From CAYNJG01 sp965216885 (lineage in GTDB: Bacteria > Planctomycetota > Planctomycetia > Pirellulales > Pirellulaceae): a stretch of DNA of 64,000 nt. The DNA is taken from positions 744,001-808,000 of the forward strand of contig OZ244209.1 in NCBI GenBank assembly GCA_965216885.1, given 5' to 3'. Numbering within the stretch: the first letter of the stretch is position 1; each line of letters opens with the position of its first letter. A model generated the notes under the pieces. That model saw nothing but the letters and a program-made list of their open reading frames with translations. It was not told the DNA's origin and ran no database searches. Of this stretch, positions 54,759 to 63,822 are shown one piece after another. The position numbers were made by a program, and so were the translations under genes.

Positions 54759-56744
54759 ATGAATCAGCCAGCAAGTCCAACCACATGTCCCGAGCACGTC
54801 GTCCTGCTCGCGTTGGCTGAAGGAACTCTCAGTGACGAACAATCCGAATTGGTCTTTCAGCACGTGCTGCAGTGCGGCGATTGCGATGCTCGACTGGAAC
54901 AGATTGAGGACGAAAGCGATACGCTGATTCGCGCCCTCTCGGCAGTTCCGGCCACGGTCGAAGATGAAGAAACGTTTCGGGCTATACAGTCCGATCTGCT
55001 CGCTCATCCTGAATGTTTCGTCGGCGACCGACACGATGTCGGCGACCGACACGATGTCGGCAACGGCCAGGGGTTCGGTGAGACCCCGAGCGACGTGCCA
55101 CCAGGCATCGCGTTGCCCATGCAGCTCGGCAACTACGAGCTACTGGAACAGATCGGCGTCGGCGCGCACGGGGCCGTATTTCGGGCTCGGCATCGTCGAC
55201 TGGAGCGGGACGTTGCCGTGAAGTTGCTGATGCGAGCGGCGGGGCCTTACATCGACGAGTTCCTGAACGAAATGCGAGTTGTCGGGAGACTCGATCATCC
55301 CAATATCATTCGGGCGACAGATGCCGGGGAGCATGATGGGCTGTATTTCCTGGTGATGGAATACGTTCCGGGGCTCGACCTGTCATCCCTGTTGCGGCGC
55401 AGCGGCGGGCTTTCGGTACCGGACGCATGCGAGATCGCACGGCAGGCTGCATTGGGGCTAGACTTTGCACACCGACACGATCTGGTCCACCGCGACGTGA
55501 AGACTTCCAACCTGCTGTTCACCGCTGGCGGTCACGTCAAGTTGCTCGACCTTGGGTTGGCGACGATCCCGTCGAGAAAGAGCAAAACCGCCTCCACCAC
55601 ACAAAGCGGCCCGCGCGGTACGGCCGACTACATGGCGCCGGAACAATGGCGTGAATCCGACGCCGTGACGGCGAGCGCCGATGTTTACAGTCTTGGGTGT
55701 ACGCTCTTCAAGCTGTTAACCGGGAATCCACCCTATCGCCCGCTGCCACCCGGAATGACGTCGAAAGAGATGGCACATGTAGAAGGCGCGATTCCCTCGC
55801 TTGGCTCGGTACGCAAAGAAGCTCCGCCGCGTCTTGAACAACTACTCGGCAGGATGCTGGCCAAGGAAGCTGGCAGCCGTCCCGGTTCGGCAGCTGAAGT
55901 TGCCGAAACACTGCGACAGTTCGCCGTTGGTTCCGATTTACCCGGGCTTGTGCGTAAACACTGTCCCGAATTGAAGGACGCTCTTTCGCTGGTCGAGGAA
56001 CCGCCCGCCACGTTGTCCCGTTCCACAACGTCGCGGCGCACGTTGTTGTTGCTGGGGCTGCTGGGGATTACGGCGTGCGGAGCCTTTCTTACCAACCGTC
56101 GTCGCGACGGGGCGCGGTCGGTTGACATGAAGGCGTGGAGAGCGCTGGAGCCGTCCGTCCCGGGTTTGCTACGCGTTCAGGAGGCTTCGGACGCGAAATT
56201 CACGACGAATGGAACGGAGGTCGAGCTGACGTCTACCTCAGTTGCGTTGTTGCACCTGGGAAGCCCCATTTCACGTCCGTTCCGCTGGCAAACCGAGTTG
56301 CATCGTGGGGCATGGGGCGAATCGGCGGGATTGTTTTTTCGTTTTCGCAAGTTGCCGGACGACGCGGGTTTTCAGTTCCACACGATTGAAATCTCAACGC
56401 CGAAGGCTCGCCCAGGCGAAGTGCCACAGAACATGCTGTTGTGGGCGGCCTACGACACGCGTCGGTTGGACGAGCCCACGATTCTGGCCGAATCGCGGTC
56501 AACACCCGCGCTCGCGGGCCGCTGCACCTTTGATCTTGTGATCGGCAGAAATGGATTTCCCGAGGTCACCTGCGACGGACAACGCATCTCATCGCTGAAC
56601 TGGACACCTGCCAGGGAAGCACGCGAATTTGTGGTCGCCAACGTCGAAAAGCTGCCCCGCATCTTTGCCGGCAGGATTGGCGTTTTTCATCGTGGCGGTC
56701 ACACGCATGTGCAATCGTCGAAACTAAAGTACCTTGAAGACTGA
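54759..56744 (+). CDS. Membrane Ser/Thr protein kinase with anti-sigma-like zinc finger
   Basis: A 661-residue protein (ATG at 54759). Residues 10-42 (C10, H13, H35, C39, C42) form a zf-HC2-like anti-sigma finger (CPEH ... HVLQCGDC). The kinase domain follows: GVGAHG (133-138), ATP-binding Lys155, HRD (244-246), DLG (264-266, in place of DFG) and APEQW. A membrane helix (about 427-445, LLLLGLLGITACGAFL) leads to an outside beta-rich domain (about 455-661, LamG/DUF1080-like, ALLHLGSPISRPFRWQTEL, DAGFQFHTIEIS). It is preceded by the sigma gene and followed 9 bases later by a DUF1559 gene. Signal sensing outside, kinase and sigma control inside, is the natural reading. Confidence 0.87.
   Translation: MNQPASPTTCPEHVVLLALAEGTLSDEQSELVFQHVLQCGDCDARLEQIEDESDTLIRALSAVPATVEDEETFRAIQSDLLAHPECFVGDRHDVGDRHDVGNGQGFGETPSDVPPGIALPMQLGNYELLEQIGVGAHGAVFRARHRRLERDVAVKLLMRAAGPYIDEFLNEMRVVGRLDHPNIIRATDAGEHDGLYFLVMEYVPGLDLSSLLRRSGGLSVPDACEIARQAALGLDFAHRHDLVHRDVKTSNLLFTAGGHVKLLDLGLATIPSRKSKTASTTQSGPRGTADYMAPEQWRESDAVTASADVYSLGCTLFKLLTGNPPYRPLPPGMTSKEMAHVEGAIPSLGSVRKEAPPRLEQLLGRMLAKEAGSRPGSAAEVAETLRQFAVGSDLPGLVRKHCPELKDALSLVEEPPATLSRSTTSRRTLLLLGLLGITACGAFLTNRRRDGARSVDMKAWRALEPSVPGLLRVQEASDAKFTTNGTEVELTSTSVALLHLGSPISRPFRWQTELHRGAWGESAGLFFRFRKLPDDAGFQFHTIEISTPKARPGEVPQNMLLWAAYDTRRLDEPTILAESRSTPALAGRCTFDLVIGRNGFPEVTCDGQRISSLNWTPAREAREFVVANVEKLPRIFAGRIGVFHRGGHTHVQSSKLKYLED
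55020..55055 (+). repeat. 18-bp in-frame tandem repeat in the kinase gene, 2 exact copies
   Basis: Unit gtcggcgaccgacacgat, repeated exactly and followed by a partial third, encoding VGDRHD hexapeptides between the zinc finger and the kinase domain. Confidence 0.9.
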
Positions 56745-56753
56745 GAATCTCCC

Positions 56754-57746
56754 ATGTCCAAAGCAACGTCCACTAAATGCCACGCTCGGTTACGCGACGC
56801 ATTCACCCTGGTCGAGTTGCTGGTCGTGATTGCGATCATTGGCATGCTTGTGGGCATCCTGCTACCTGCGGTAAATGCCGCCCGCGAATCGGGCCGGATG
56901 ACAACGTGCAAGAACCACGCACGGCAGCAGGCGATCGGACTCCAGTCGTATTCAACGCAGTTTTCGGAAGCTCTACCGCCTATCTGGCAACAGGGGAATC
57001 TGTCACCTTGGGATAACTTCTCGTGGCGAGTTGCATTGTTGCCGTTCATCGAAGAAGACAATCGTTTCGATCGTATCAATGCGCGACGGCTTCCGCTGGA
57101 TGAAAGCAATCTGGCGGCGGCGGGACCGCTGGAGATTTTCCAGTGTCCGTCGGCACCGGAACGTGTTGTACGCCAGATTGGGCCGCACCGCGAACTTCAG
57201 TTGGGGGTGACGGACTATGCCGCCGTATTCGATATCCACAGTTCGTTTTCCGATCAGGTAAAGACCGGCGTTTGGTACGGAGCCAAACCGCCGGACGAAC
57301 TGGGAGGCGCGAACGAGGACATGGGCGACTTTCCGGCAACTCCAGACTTCTCGATGGTCGATCGCGATTCGTATAGCGCCGAAATCAGGAAGGTACCGTC
57401 GACGTTCCGGCGAGTACGGGACGGGTTGAGCAACACGATTCTGATTGTCGAGCAAGCCGGCAAGCCGGAGCGGATGAATCGCGGCAGCAGTTCACCGCCC
57501 GGGCAAGGCGAAGGCGTGGAGATCGAAGCGATCGAGGGTGCGTGGATCACATCCGAGTATGCGACGATCTCGACCTTGGTGATCAATCAGGACAATCATA
57601 CGGGGCCGTATGCCTGGCACCGCGGCGTCGTGGCTGCGATGTGCGACGGATCCGTCCATTTTATCGCACAGGGTGTTGATGAAGGCGTCATGGATGCCCT
57701 GTTCAGCTGCACCGGTAGTGAAATCATCGACCATGAGGACTGGTAG
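56754..57746 (+). CDS. DUF1559 prepilin-like protein, co-transcribed with sigma/kinase
   Basis: A 330-residue DUF1559 protein with pseudopilin N-terminus CHARLRDAFTLVELLVVIAIIGMLVGILLPAV; the residue before the mature Phe is Ala, whereas Gly is normal. Near the end WHRGVVAAMCDGSVHF approximates the H-x9-DG signature, with one residue fewer between His and DG. It starts 9 bases after the kinase stop, so the ECF sigma factor, kinase and pseudopilin form a unit. It might be the target or input of the regulatory pair, which is inference only. Confidence 0.85.
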   Translation: MSKATSTKCHARLRDAFTLVELLVVIAIIGMLVGILLPAVNAARESGRMTTCKNHARQQAIGLQSYSTQFSEALPPIWQQGNLSPWDNFSWRVALLPFIEEDNRFDRINARRLPLDESNLAAAGPLEIFQCPSAPERVVRQIGPHRELQLGVTDYAAVFDIHSSFSDQVKTGVWYGAKPPDELGGANEDMGDFPATPDFSMVDRDSYSAEIRKVPSTFRRVRDGLSNTILIVEQAGKPERMNRGSSSPPGQGEGVEIEAIEGAWITSEYATISTLVINQDNHTGPYAWHRGVVAAMCDGSVHFIAQGVDEGVMDALFSCTGSEIIDHEDW

Positions 57747-57749
57747 GTG

Positions 57750-57805
57750 AGTAGTCAGTAGTCAGTAGTCAGTAGTCAGTAGTCAGTAGTCAGTAGTCAG
57801 TAGTC
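57750..57805. repeat. 7-bp tandem repeat, 8 copies
   Basis: AGTAGTC repeats exactly eight times immediately after the DUF1559 gene, in the gap before moaA. Confidence 0.93.
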
Positions 57806-57806
57806 A

Positions 57807-57932
57807 GTCGCGGAGCGACGACATCCGATAGCCTGGGACTTCAGTCCCAGGAATAGAATCAAATAGCATCCCGCCAGTCGCGGAGCGACGGCATCCGGCT
57901 GTTGGCCCCAGCAAATGCCGTCGCTCCGCGAC
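57807..57932. repeat. Composite REP-like palindrome cluster
   Basis: Three related copies of GTCGCGGAGCGAC(G/A)(G/A)CAT: direct at 57807-57824 and 57877-57894, inverted at 57915-57932. Each contains the palindrome GTCGC-GGA-GCGAC. Between them is CCTGGGACT TC AGTCCCAGG (57832-57851), a 9-bp inverted repeat. Such short palindromic elements are typical of dispersed intergenic repeats. Confidence 0.88.
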
Positions 57933-57976
57933 GCAGGACAAGATCACCCCCAAGCTATGGTGAGTGCCAGGCGTTT

Positions 57977-58966
57977 TCAGCCGCCTATTTGATACATGGC
58001 TCGTTCGGGCCGAGCAAAATCCAGCGAGTCCTGGCCGTGGCCGCGTTTCTTGGCGGTGATGCTGTCGCGGACCAATTGCAACAGTTCTTCGTCAGAGCCA
58101 CCACCGCGAATGATCGCTCGCGCGTCCCATTCGGCATCGGAGAACAGGCAATTGCGTACTTGACCCTCTGCCGTCAGGCGGAGGCGGTTGCAGGTGCCGC
58201 AGAACGGTTCGGTCACCGAATTGATGAAACCGATTTTGGCCGACGAGCCCGGTAGTTCAAAGTCGACGGCCGGCTGGCTGGCGTCGGGCCGGTTCGCGGG
58301 CTGAAGATTGCCAAACTCCTTTGCGAGGATACCGCGAATCATGGCTCCAGATAGTACGGCGTCTTCGGTCCACTGTTTGTCCGCATCCAGCGGCATGAAT
58401 TCAATGAATCGCAATTCCAGATTCTTCTGCTGAGCGAAACGTGCGAGCGGCACGATCTCGTTTTCGGTGAGTCCTTTAATGGCGATGGCATTGAGCCGAA
58501 TGTTCTCATAGCCCGCTTCCATGGCCGCCTCGATGCCGTTGAGCACACGGTCGAGTCCCTCGCGGCGGGTGATTTTCTGAAACACGGCTTCATCGAGCGT
58601 ATCGAGCGAAATGTTGAGTCGGTCGACGCCCGCTTCCCGGAGCGCGACGGCAAATTTATCGAGCAGAATTCCGTTGGTCGTCACGGCAATGTCGCGAATG
58701 GCCGGAATTCCGCGAAGCTGACCAATGAGTTCTGCAAGGTCTGATCGTAGCAGTGGCTCGCCGCCCGTGATGCGGACCTTGTCCACACCGACAGCCGAGA
58801 CGACGCGGACGAACCGTTCGATTTCCTCGTAGGTCAACAGCTCGTTTCGCGGCCGGAAGCGAATGTTCTCATCCGGCATGCAATAGAAGCAGCGGATGTT
58901 GCAACGGTCCGTGACGCTGAGCCGCAGGTTGGTGTGTTTGCGTTGAAATTGATCGATCAGGTGCAT
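57977..58966 (-). CDS. moaA: GTP 3',8-cyclase MoaA (molybdenum cofactor synthesis)
   Basis: A radical SAM enzyme that, with MoaC, turns GTP into cyclic pyranopterin monophosphate. The 329-residue length is normal. The radical-SAM [4Fe-4S] cluster ligands are C22, C26 and C29 (CNIRCFYC); the second cluster is C256, C259 and C273 (CGTCNRLRL ... NCLF). The conserved GGEP motif (69-71, TGGEPLLR) and the C-terminal GG end are present. No other moa gene is visible. No Shine-Dalgarno before the ATG. A 213-bp gap separates it from the next PEP-CTERM gene. Confidence 0.95.
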   Translation of the reverse strand: MHLIDQFQRKHTNLRLSVTDRCNIRCFYCMPDENIRFRPRNELLTYEEIERFVRVVSAVGVDKVRITGGEPLLRSDLAELIGQLRGIPAIRDIAVTTNGILLDKFAVALREAGVDRLNISLDTLDEAVFQKITRREGLDRVLNGIEAAMEAGYENIRLNAIAIKGLTENEIVPLARFAQQKNLELRFIEFMPLDADKQWTEDAVLSGAMIRGILAKEFGNLQPANRPDASQPAVDFELPGSSAKIGFINSVTEPFCGTCNRLRLTAEGQVRNCLFSDAEWDARAIIRGGGSDEELLQLVRDSITAKKRGHGQDSLDFARPERAMYQIGG

Positions 58967-59179
58967 AGCAAGATTCTAACGGGACCGGTCATTTGGTGTA
59001 AGTCGCGCCCGGTTTCAATTTGCCTGGCGAAGCGTGGAGCATCCGATTAATATCACGTTCAACGTCTTAATCCTGACAGAACCGACCTCCGCGGAGTGCC
59101 AGTGACAATCTGCTTCGGAACCCCCGAATAATTTTTTTCCTGGCTCTTTTTTTACAATCAATCGCGGAGGATTCGCACG

Positions 59180-59854
59180 ATGTGTCGTTTCGTTTATCTG
59201 GTTCTGGCTTCAGTCACTCTGTCATTTATCACTTCGACTGCGTCATCGCAGGTTGTCCGCTTTCGCCTCGAGGCAACCGATGCAGCAGGTGTCCGTGTCG
59301 AAACGGTTCGAGTTGGTGAGCCGTTTCAGCTGACGGCGTTCGCCGAGCAGGTGGGCGGGTTTACCGATGCGGAAGAAGCCGGCGTTTTTGCCGCCTACCT
59401 GGACGTGGACTTTGATCCGACGCTGGCGACCGTGGACGGTGAAGTGAGTCACAGTGAGATCTATGCCAGCGGGATTTCGGCCGAGCTGGGGATGCCTGGT
59501 CTGCTGGATAATATCGGTGGTTTTTCGGTGAACGCGGATTTGAATCTGGGCTTTGATCCAATCGGAGCCGGAGAGAACGTTGTTTTTAGCGTGCCGTTCT
59601 TGGCGATTGGGCCCGGCGAACTGAATTTCGTGGGCTCGGAATCGCTCAGCTATCCAACGCACGATGTGCTGGTCTACGGTAGCGATACAGTCATTCCTGC
59701 GCGGGAGATTGACTTCGGCGCCGAGGACCTTCGCATTGATTTTGGCGCCGTCTCGCTCACCGTCGCTTCCGTACCGGAACCCGGCGGTATGGCGATGCTG
59801 CTTACGCTATTGTTCCTGCCGTTCGCGTTGCGGCGTCGGCGACTGCCGGGTTGA
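59180..59854 (+). CDS. PEP-CTERM protein with cohesin-like domain
   Basis: A 224-residue exported protein: signal peptide MCRFVYLVLASVTLSFITSTASS, a beta-rich domain that resembles cohesins (VGEPFQLTAFAEQVGGF, FAAYLDVDFDPTLATV, and later GENVVFSVPFLAIGPGELNFVG), and a PEP-CTERM end (VPEPGGMAMLLTLLFLPFALRRRR). GGAGG lies upstream. A cohesin-like partner would be able to bind the dockerin-like tails of the large surface proteins in this window; that is only a possibility. Confidence 0.8.
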   Translation: MCRFVYLVLASVTLSFITSTASSQVVRFRLEATDAAGVRVETVRVGEPFQLTAFAEQVGGFTDAEEAGVFAAYLDVDFDPTLATVDGEVSHSEIYASGISAELGMPGLLDNIGGFSVNADLNLGFDPIGAGENVVFSVPFLAIGPGELNFVGSESLSYPTHDVLVYGSDTVIPAREIDFGAEDLRIDFGAVSLTVASVPEPGGMAMLLTLLFLPFALRRRRLPG

Positions 59855-59875
59855 GCCCCTCCCGGTGAGACGACC

Positions 59876-59905
59876 GGTTGAAGTTGCCCGGGTTGAAGTT
59901 GCCCG
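59876..59905. repeat. 15-bp direct tandem repeat, 2 copies
   Basis: GGTTGAAGTTGCCCG occurs twice exactly, in the short gap after the PEP-CTERM gene. Confidence 0.85.
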
Positions 59906-59917
59906 GGTGCAGTCCAT

Positions 59918-61279
59918 TTAGGTGAGGCCGGTTAGTACGCCATCCGAGCAGAACTTGGGATTTCCAAAGGAACTTTGTGGGAAGCCCATCGATTCGCAGA
60001 AACTCATCAGCAGCCGGTTGTGAGGCACTCCGCCCTCAAAGTCGATTGCCTGACCCGTCTTCCAGCCCAAGCCGCCGCCAACCAACACGAAGGGAATGTT
60101 GTTGCGTGTGTGCGAATTGCCTTTGCCCAGTTCGTTGGTCCACACGATCGTGGTATTGTCGAGCATCGAGCCCTCGCCGCCGGGTTCCGGCGTTTCATCC
60201 AGGCGTTTCGCGAGATGGGCAACCTGTTCGCAATACCACGTATTGATGCGAATCAGCTTTTCGTAGGCATCCTCATTCGAGTCCGGCTCGTGTGACAATC
60301 CGTGGTGTCCCTCGTTGATGCCCAACCATTTCATCTTGGGTTGACCGACACTGTTCGTAATCTGGAACGTCGCGGTCCGGGCAAAGTCCGCTGCGAAGCT
60401 GCTCACCAGCAACTCAATTTGCATGCGGGTGATTTGCGGGATGTTGTCGTTCTGGTCTTCGACGTTGGGCGGCAGTTGGGGAACGGCGTGTCCAACGTTC
60501 GCTGCCTCGGCTTTTTCGGCGGTCTTTGTCTGCTGAGTCGCCAGCTCGGTTTGTAGTTCGGTTTCAAGATCGCGCACCAGTTGCACGTGTTCGCGGAGCA
60601 ACTGTCGGTCTTCCTTGCCGACCATGCGTTCGATTTTGTTTAGGTCCGATGACAGGTCATCAAGGACGCTGGCCAGCAGCTCGCGGTTTCGTGTTTGGCC
60701 ATAGAGCTTGTCAAACATCTGGTAGGGGTCATCGATCGGAGCCATCGGCTGGTTCGGTCCGGCGTACGACATTCGCGTCCATGTATCGGCGCGATCGGGC
60801 ACCATGACGCCGAATTCCAGTGAACCAAATCGAGTTCGTGTCAGAGGATTTGCCTGAAGCTGATTCGCCAGAAACTGGTCGACGGAAATTCCCATCGACC
60901 AACCGGCGGGAGTATCGGATCCTCCCTGCACGTCCCCTGGGAAGAGTTCGATACCGGTCAGGAGGCAACCGATGCCCCGCATGTGACCGTCTCCGTCGCC
61001 CTTGATGCGATTGCAGATGCCGTGCAGCGTCATCGTGCGATCCTTGAATTCACAAAGTGGTTCGAGGATGCGTTTTAGTTCGAAGTTGGGGCCCAGTTCG
61101 TCCGGCCAGAAGTGTTTGGGGATAACGCCGTTGGGGCTGAAGACAAAGATCAGACGCTGTTTCGGCTTTGCGGTCGGACTGCTGGCGTGGGCGAGGCTGG
61201 GAAGATGTGCGGCGAAGTTGATAGCCGCCGCGCTGATGCCGGCCTTTTTCAGGAATTCGCGTCGCGTCGTATTGCTCAT
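59918..61279 (-). CDS. Tat-exported DUF1552 protein
   Basis: A 453-residue protein with Tat signal MSNTTRREFLKKAG and the DUF1552 domain (WPDELGPNFELKRILEPL, GHMRGIGCLLTG, VGQPKMKWLGINEGHHGLSH, VWTNELGKGNSHTRNNIPFVLVGG). The family is nearly planctomycete/acidobacterial; function unknown. AAAGGAGAA precedes the ATG. It is 23 bp after the DUF1592-type gene, the usual partner order, so both are probably in one operon. Confidence 0.93.
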   Translation of the reverse strand: MSNTTRREFLKKAGISAAAINFAAHLPSLAHASSPTAKPKQRLIFVFSPNGVIPKHFWPDELGPNFELKRILEPLCEFKDRTMTLHGICNRIKGDGDGHMRGIGCLLTGIELFPGDVQGGSDTPAGWSMGISVDQFLANQLQANPLTRTRFGSLEFGVMVPDRADTWTRMSYAGPNQPMAPIDDPYQMFDKLYGQTRNRELLASVLDDLSSDLNKIERMVGKEDRQLLREHVQLVRDLETELQTELATQQTKTAEKAEAANVGHAVPQLPPNVEDQNDNIPQITRMQIELLVSSFAADFARTATFQITNSVGQPKMKWLGINEGHHGLSHEPDSNEDAYEKLIRINTWYCEQVAHLAKRLDETPEPGGEGSMLDNTTIVWTNELGKGNSHTRNNIPFVLVGGGLGWKTGQAIDFEGGVPHNRLLMSFCESMGFPQSSFGNPKFCSDGVLTGLT

Positions 61280-61302
61280 GCCTTCTCCTTTGTTCTACCT
61301 GT

Positions 61303-63822
61303 CTATCCGTCGTTGGATTCCCGGTGATTGGATTCGCCATCGCCCGATTCGCCGCCGTCCAGGACGGCGCCGGGTCCGTGTGTCCCGCTCGCCGAGCCCT
61401 TCAGTTCTGTCGCGGCAACCACGGCAATCTCTATTAGCAGTTTGCGAATGCTGAATTGATTTTGCCGGAACGAATCGATAAGCCGCTGCTCGGTATCCAA
61501 TCCGTAAGCGGCGGGCGGTTGCTTCACGTAAAACTGAAAGGCCCGATTCACGAACGCCTGTTGAGCGTCGTGACTCGCTGCGAGATATCGAGCCAGTTCG
61601 GCGGGACCGTCAAACTCAATGAGCTCGCCAGCACGATCAGTGTACCGTCCCGACGCATCAATGGCACGACCGTTTTCTGCTGACTGATATCGGCCTGCCG
61701 CGTCAAAATTCTCCAACGCGAAGCCCAGACCGTTGATTTTGCGGTGACACACCTGGCAGTTTTCCGGGCTGGTTTGCAGCGTTACTCTTTCCCGAGTCGT
61801 CATATCCGGGTGCAAGTCGGGGCTCAACGGTGTGAACGCTTCGTTCGGCGGTCGCAAGGTTCTGCCCAGCACGTAACGCAGCAAAAAGACGCCGCGATGG
61901 ATGGGCGACGTGGAATCTCGATACGCCAGGCCGCTCATGAGGTACGGATGGGTGAGCACTCCGAACATGTGGTCCGGGTCGGCCTCCGTCTTTGGCATGT
62001 GCGGGCTGACGGCGTTGGATTTGCTGACTTCGCCGGGTGCGGTGTCCTCGGACTCTTTTTCTTCGCCGGACGAGTTGTCTTCGTCGGAAGCGATGTGTTC
62101 GCTGGCTTCGTTTGGTAAGTGCCGTCTCCATGCGTCGCCGTAGTACTTCGCGAGTGTCTCGCTGGTGGCCGCACGGTTGGCGAGGAAGAGTTGGCGGAAA
62201 TCGCTGCTGTCGTTCCAGACAACTTCGTCAAGCAAGTCGTCGAGCGATTTTCTTAGTTCGCCGACGATGGCTTCGTCAAAGTCGGGGAACCGTTTTGCAT
62301 CTTTGGAGATGTCCGAAATGTGGGAAAGATTCAGCCACTCGTAGAGGAACTGTCGTGTCTTCGCGCGGACTCGCCAGTCGGACATCATGCGTCGCGCGGA
62401 GTCGCGAATTCGATGCTCATCGGTTAACTGATTCCTGGTCGCTTCGTCACGTAGCCACTGATCGCTCGGGAGGGAATCGAAGAGCGTCAGCGCCAGTCGA
62501 TTGGCGGCTCGTTGCGAGACAGAGCGGTCGTGGTCGAGCGTCGGGTAGAGGAATCGGGGCGACTTGAGCGCGATGAGCAAGACGCGTTTTATGGCTTCTT
62601 TGTCGTCGGTCGTCACCGCCAGTTGTTTGTCGATGTACAGAGAATTCAGTTCATCCGTGATCGGACCGCGAAAAGCGGTTTCCACACACTCGCGGAGAAA
62701 CTGTCGCAGCGTCTTACGCGACTTGTCCTTGTGTCGCTTTCGATAGGCGGGCCACAATTCGGCGTTGACCTGGTCCGCAAATTCCAGTGCCGCGCCGGTG
62801 GTTGCTTCGTCCCACTGTCGGTCGACGGCGATTCCCCGTTCGTAACCGTAGCTGCGGTCATCGGGCGGTAACCTGGTCTGCAGGGCGAAGGTAGGCTGGG
62901 CGTCCGTGTTCAGAAGAGAATTGGCCGGAATGATCTCTTCGGGGCCGTAGGGTGGTTTCCAGGACAACGAAATATTGGCCGGCGGCTGCTCGGTCTTGCG
63001 TTTGCGTTGATCCATCTGAATAGATAGCGGATAGATCTGACCGGCCGTCAGTGAGATCGATTTGCGAAACTCGGTTCGGTTCTCCGATTGCACATGATTG
63101 TTGATGAACTCGCGTTCTCGTTCGCCGAAGTACATCACAAACGAACAGCTGCTGCGGACGATTAGTTCGTATCGACCGGTGACATCGACTTTCAGAGCAC
63201 CCGTCCAACGCGCCGCCCAGTTCGTTGCGCTGATTCCATCGCCCGGAGCTTCGTTGCCAAAATCGAAATCCAGCTGGGGGTCGACGCGTTTCAGTTCTGT
63301 TTTGCCGTCCTTCTTTCGGTCGCGATTGTAGTAGCGCGCCTTCAGGCCATAGTCTTTCGAGTTGCTGACGGAGGAACCAAAGCGTCGGTAGAGATCCGCG
63401 AGGCTGTTGCGCAGTTGCGTTCCTGTCAGCCGCGCGAGCCGACGGCGCGGAGGATTGAGCCGCAACTGTGCCTGTGGACCGTAGAACGAATCGTAGATGT
63501 AACTAGCGACCGCGACCGCATCTTCGCCCACGCATGCTTCGGCATCGCCTTCGGGCATCGTTTCGGCGATGAGTTGCGCCAGTTCCTTCGTTGACGAGTC
63601 TCCCGTCAATGGCTTCTCGTAGGCACCTTCGATTCCCAGTCCGGCCAATCCATGGCAATCGGCGCACTGATCCGCGTATATTTGCGCACCGTCTTCAGCG
63701 GCCAGCGATGGCTGAAACGCAATGAGCGCGATCAGTAACGAGGTGAGCGTCGACATTCGACCCAGCGTAAGGAGGGACGATTGCCGCGGCGACCGAGGTC
63801 GCAGGGGGAGGCGGGACTTCAT
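61303..63822 (-). CDS. Planctomycete cytochrome-domain protein (DUF1587/1592/1588/1585/1595) with PA14-like domain
   Basis: An 839-residue exported protein. The signal peptide starts at residue 1 or 23 (MSTLTSLLIALIAFQPSLA). Order of domains as I read it: a haem CxxCH at 53-57 (CADCH), DUF1587, a PA14-like carbohydrate-binding insert (about 180-310, DVTGRYELIVRSSCSFVMYF), DUF1595, DUF1592, DUF1588 and DUF1585. A second CxxCH (CQVCHRKINGLGFALENFDAAG) lies in the DUF1588 region. An acidic stretch (SDEDNSSGEEKESEDTA) interrupts that part. Paired with the DUF1552 gene downstream. Probably part of an electron-transfer or extracellular hydrolytic system; no enzyme activity shown. Confidence 0.9.
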   Translation of the reverse strand: MKSRLPLRPRSPRQSSLLTLGRMSTLTSLLIALIAFQPSLAAEDGAQIYADQCADCHGLAGLGIEGAYEKPLTGDSSTKELAQLIAETMPEGDAEACVGEDAVAVASYIYDSFYGPQAQLRLNPPRRRLARLTGTQLRNSLADLYRRFGSSVSNSKDYGLKARYYNRDRKKDGKTELKRVDPQLDFDFGNEAPGDGISATNWAARWTGALKVDVTGRYELIVRSSCSFVMYFGEREREFINNHVQSENRTEFRKSISLTAGQIYPLSIQMDQRKRKTEQPPANISLSWKPPYGPEEIIPANSLLNTDAQPTFALQTRLPPDDRSYGYERGIAVDRQWDEATTGAALEFADQVNAELWPAYRKRHKDKSRKTLRQFLRECVETAFRGPITDELNSLYIDKQLAVTTDDKEAIKRVLLIALKSPRFLYPTLDHDRSVSQRAANRLALTLFDSLPSDQWLRDEATRNQLTDEHRIRDSARRMMSDWRVRAKTRQFLYEWLNLSHISDISKDAKRFPDFDEAIVGELRKSLDDLLDEVVWNDSSDFRQLFLANRAATSETLAKYYGDAWRRHLPNEASEHIASDEDNSSGEEKESEDTAPGEVSKSNAVSPHMPKTEADPDHMFGVLTHPYLMSGLAYRDSTSPIHRGVFLLRYVLGRTLRPPNEAFTPLSPDLHPDMTTRERVTLQTSPENCQVCHRKINGLGFALENFDAAGRYQSAENGRAIDASGRYTDRAGELIEFDGPAELARYLAASHDAQQAFVNRAFQFYVKQPPAAYGLDTEQRLIDSFRQNQFSIRKLLIEIAVVAATELKGSASGTHGPGAVLDGGESGDGESNHRESNDG

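Noticed and set aside
57807..57932. CRISPR array
   Set aside because: Copies are few, irregularly spaced and partly inverted, and no cas gene is near; REP-like palindromes explain it better.
58967..59179. Molybdenum-cofactor riboswitch upstream of moaA
   Set aside because: No conserved hairpin pattern could be recognised in the 213-bp gap.
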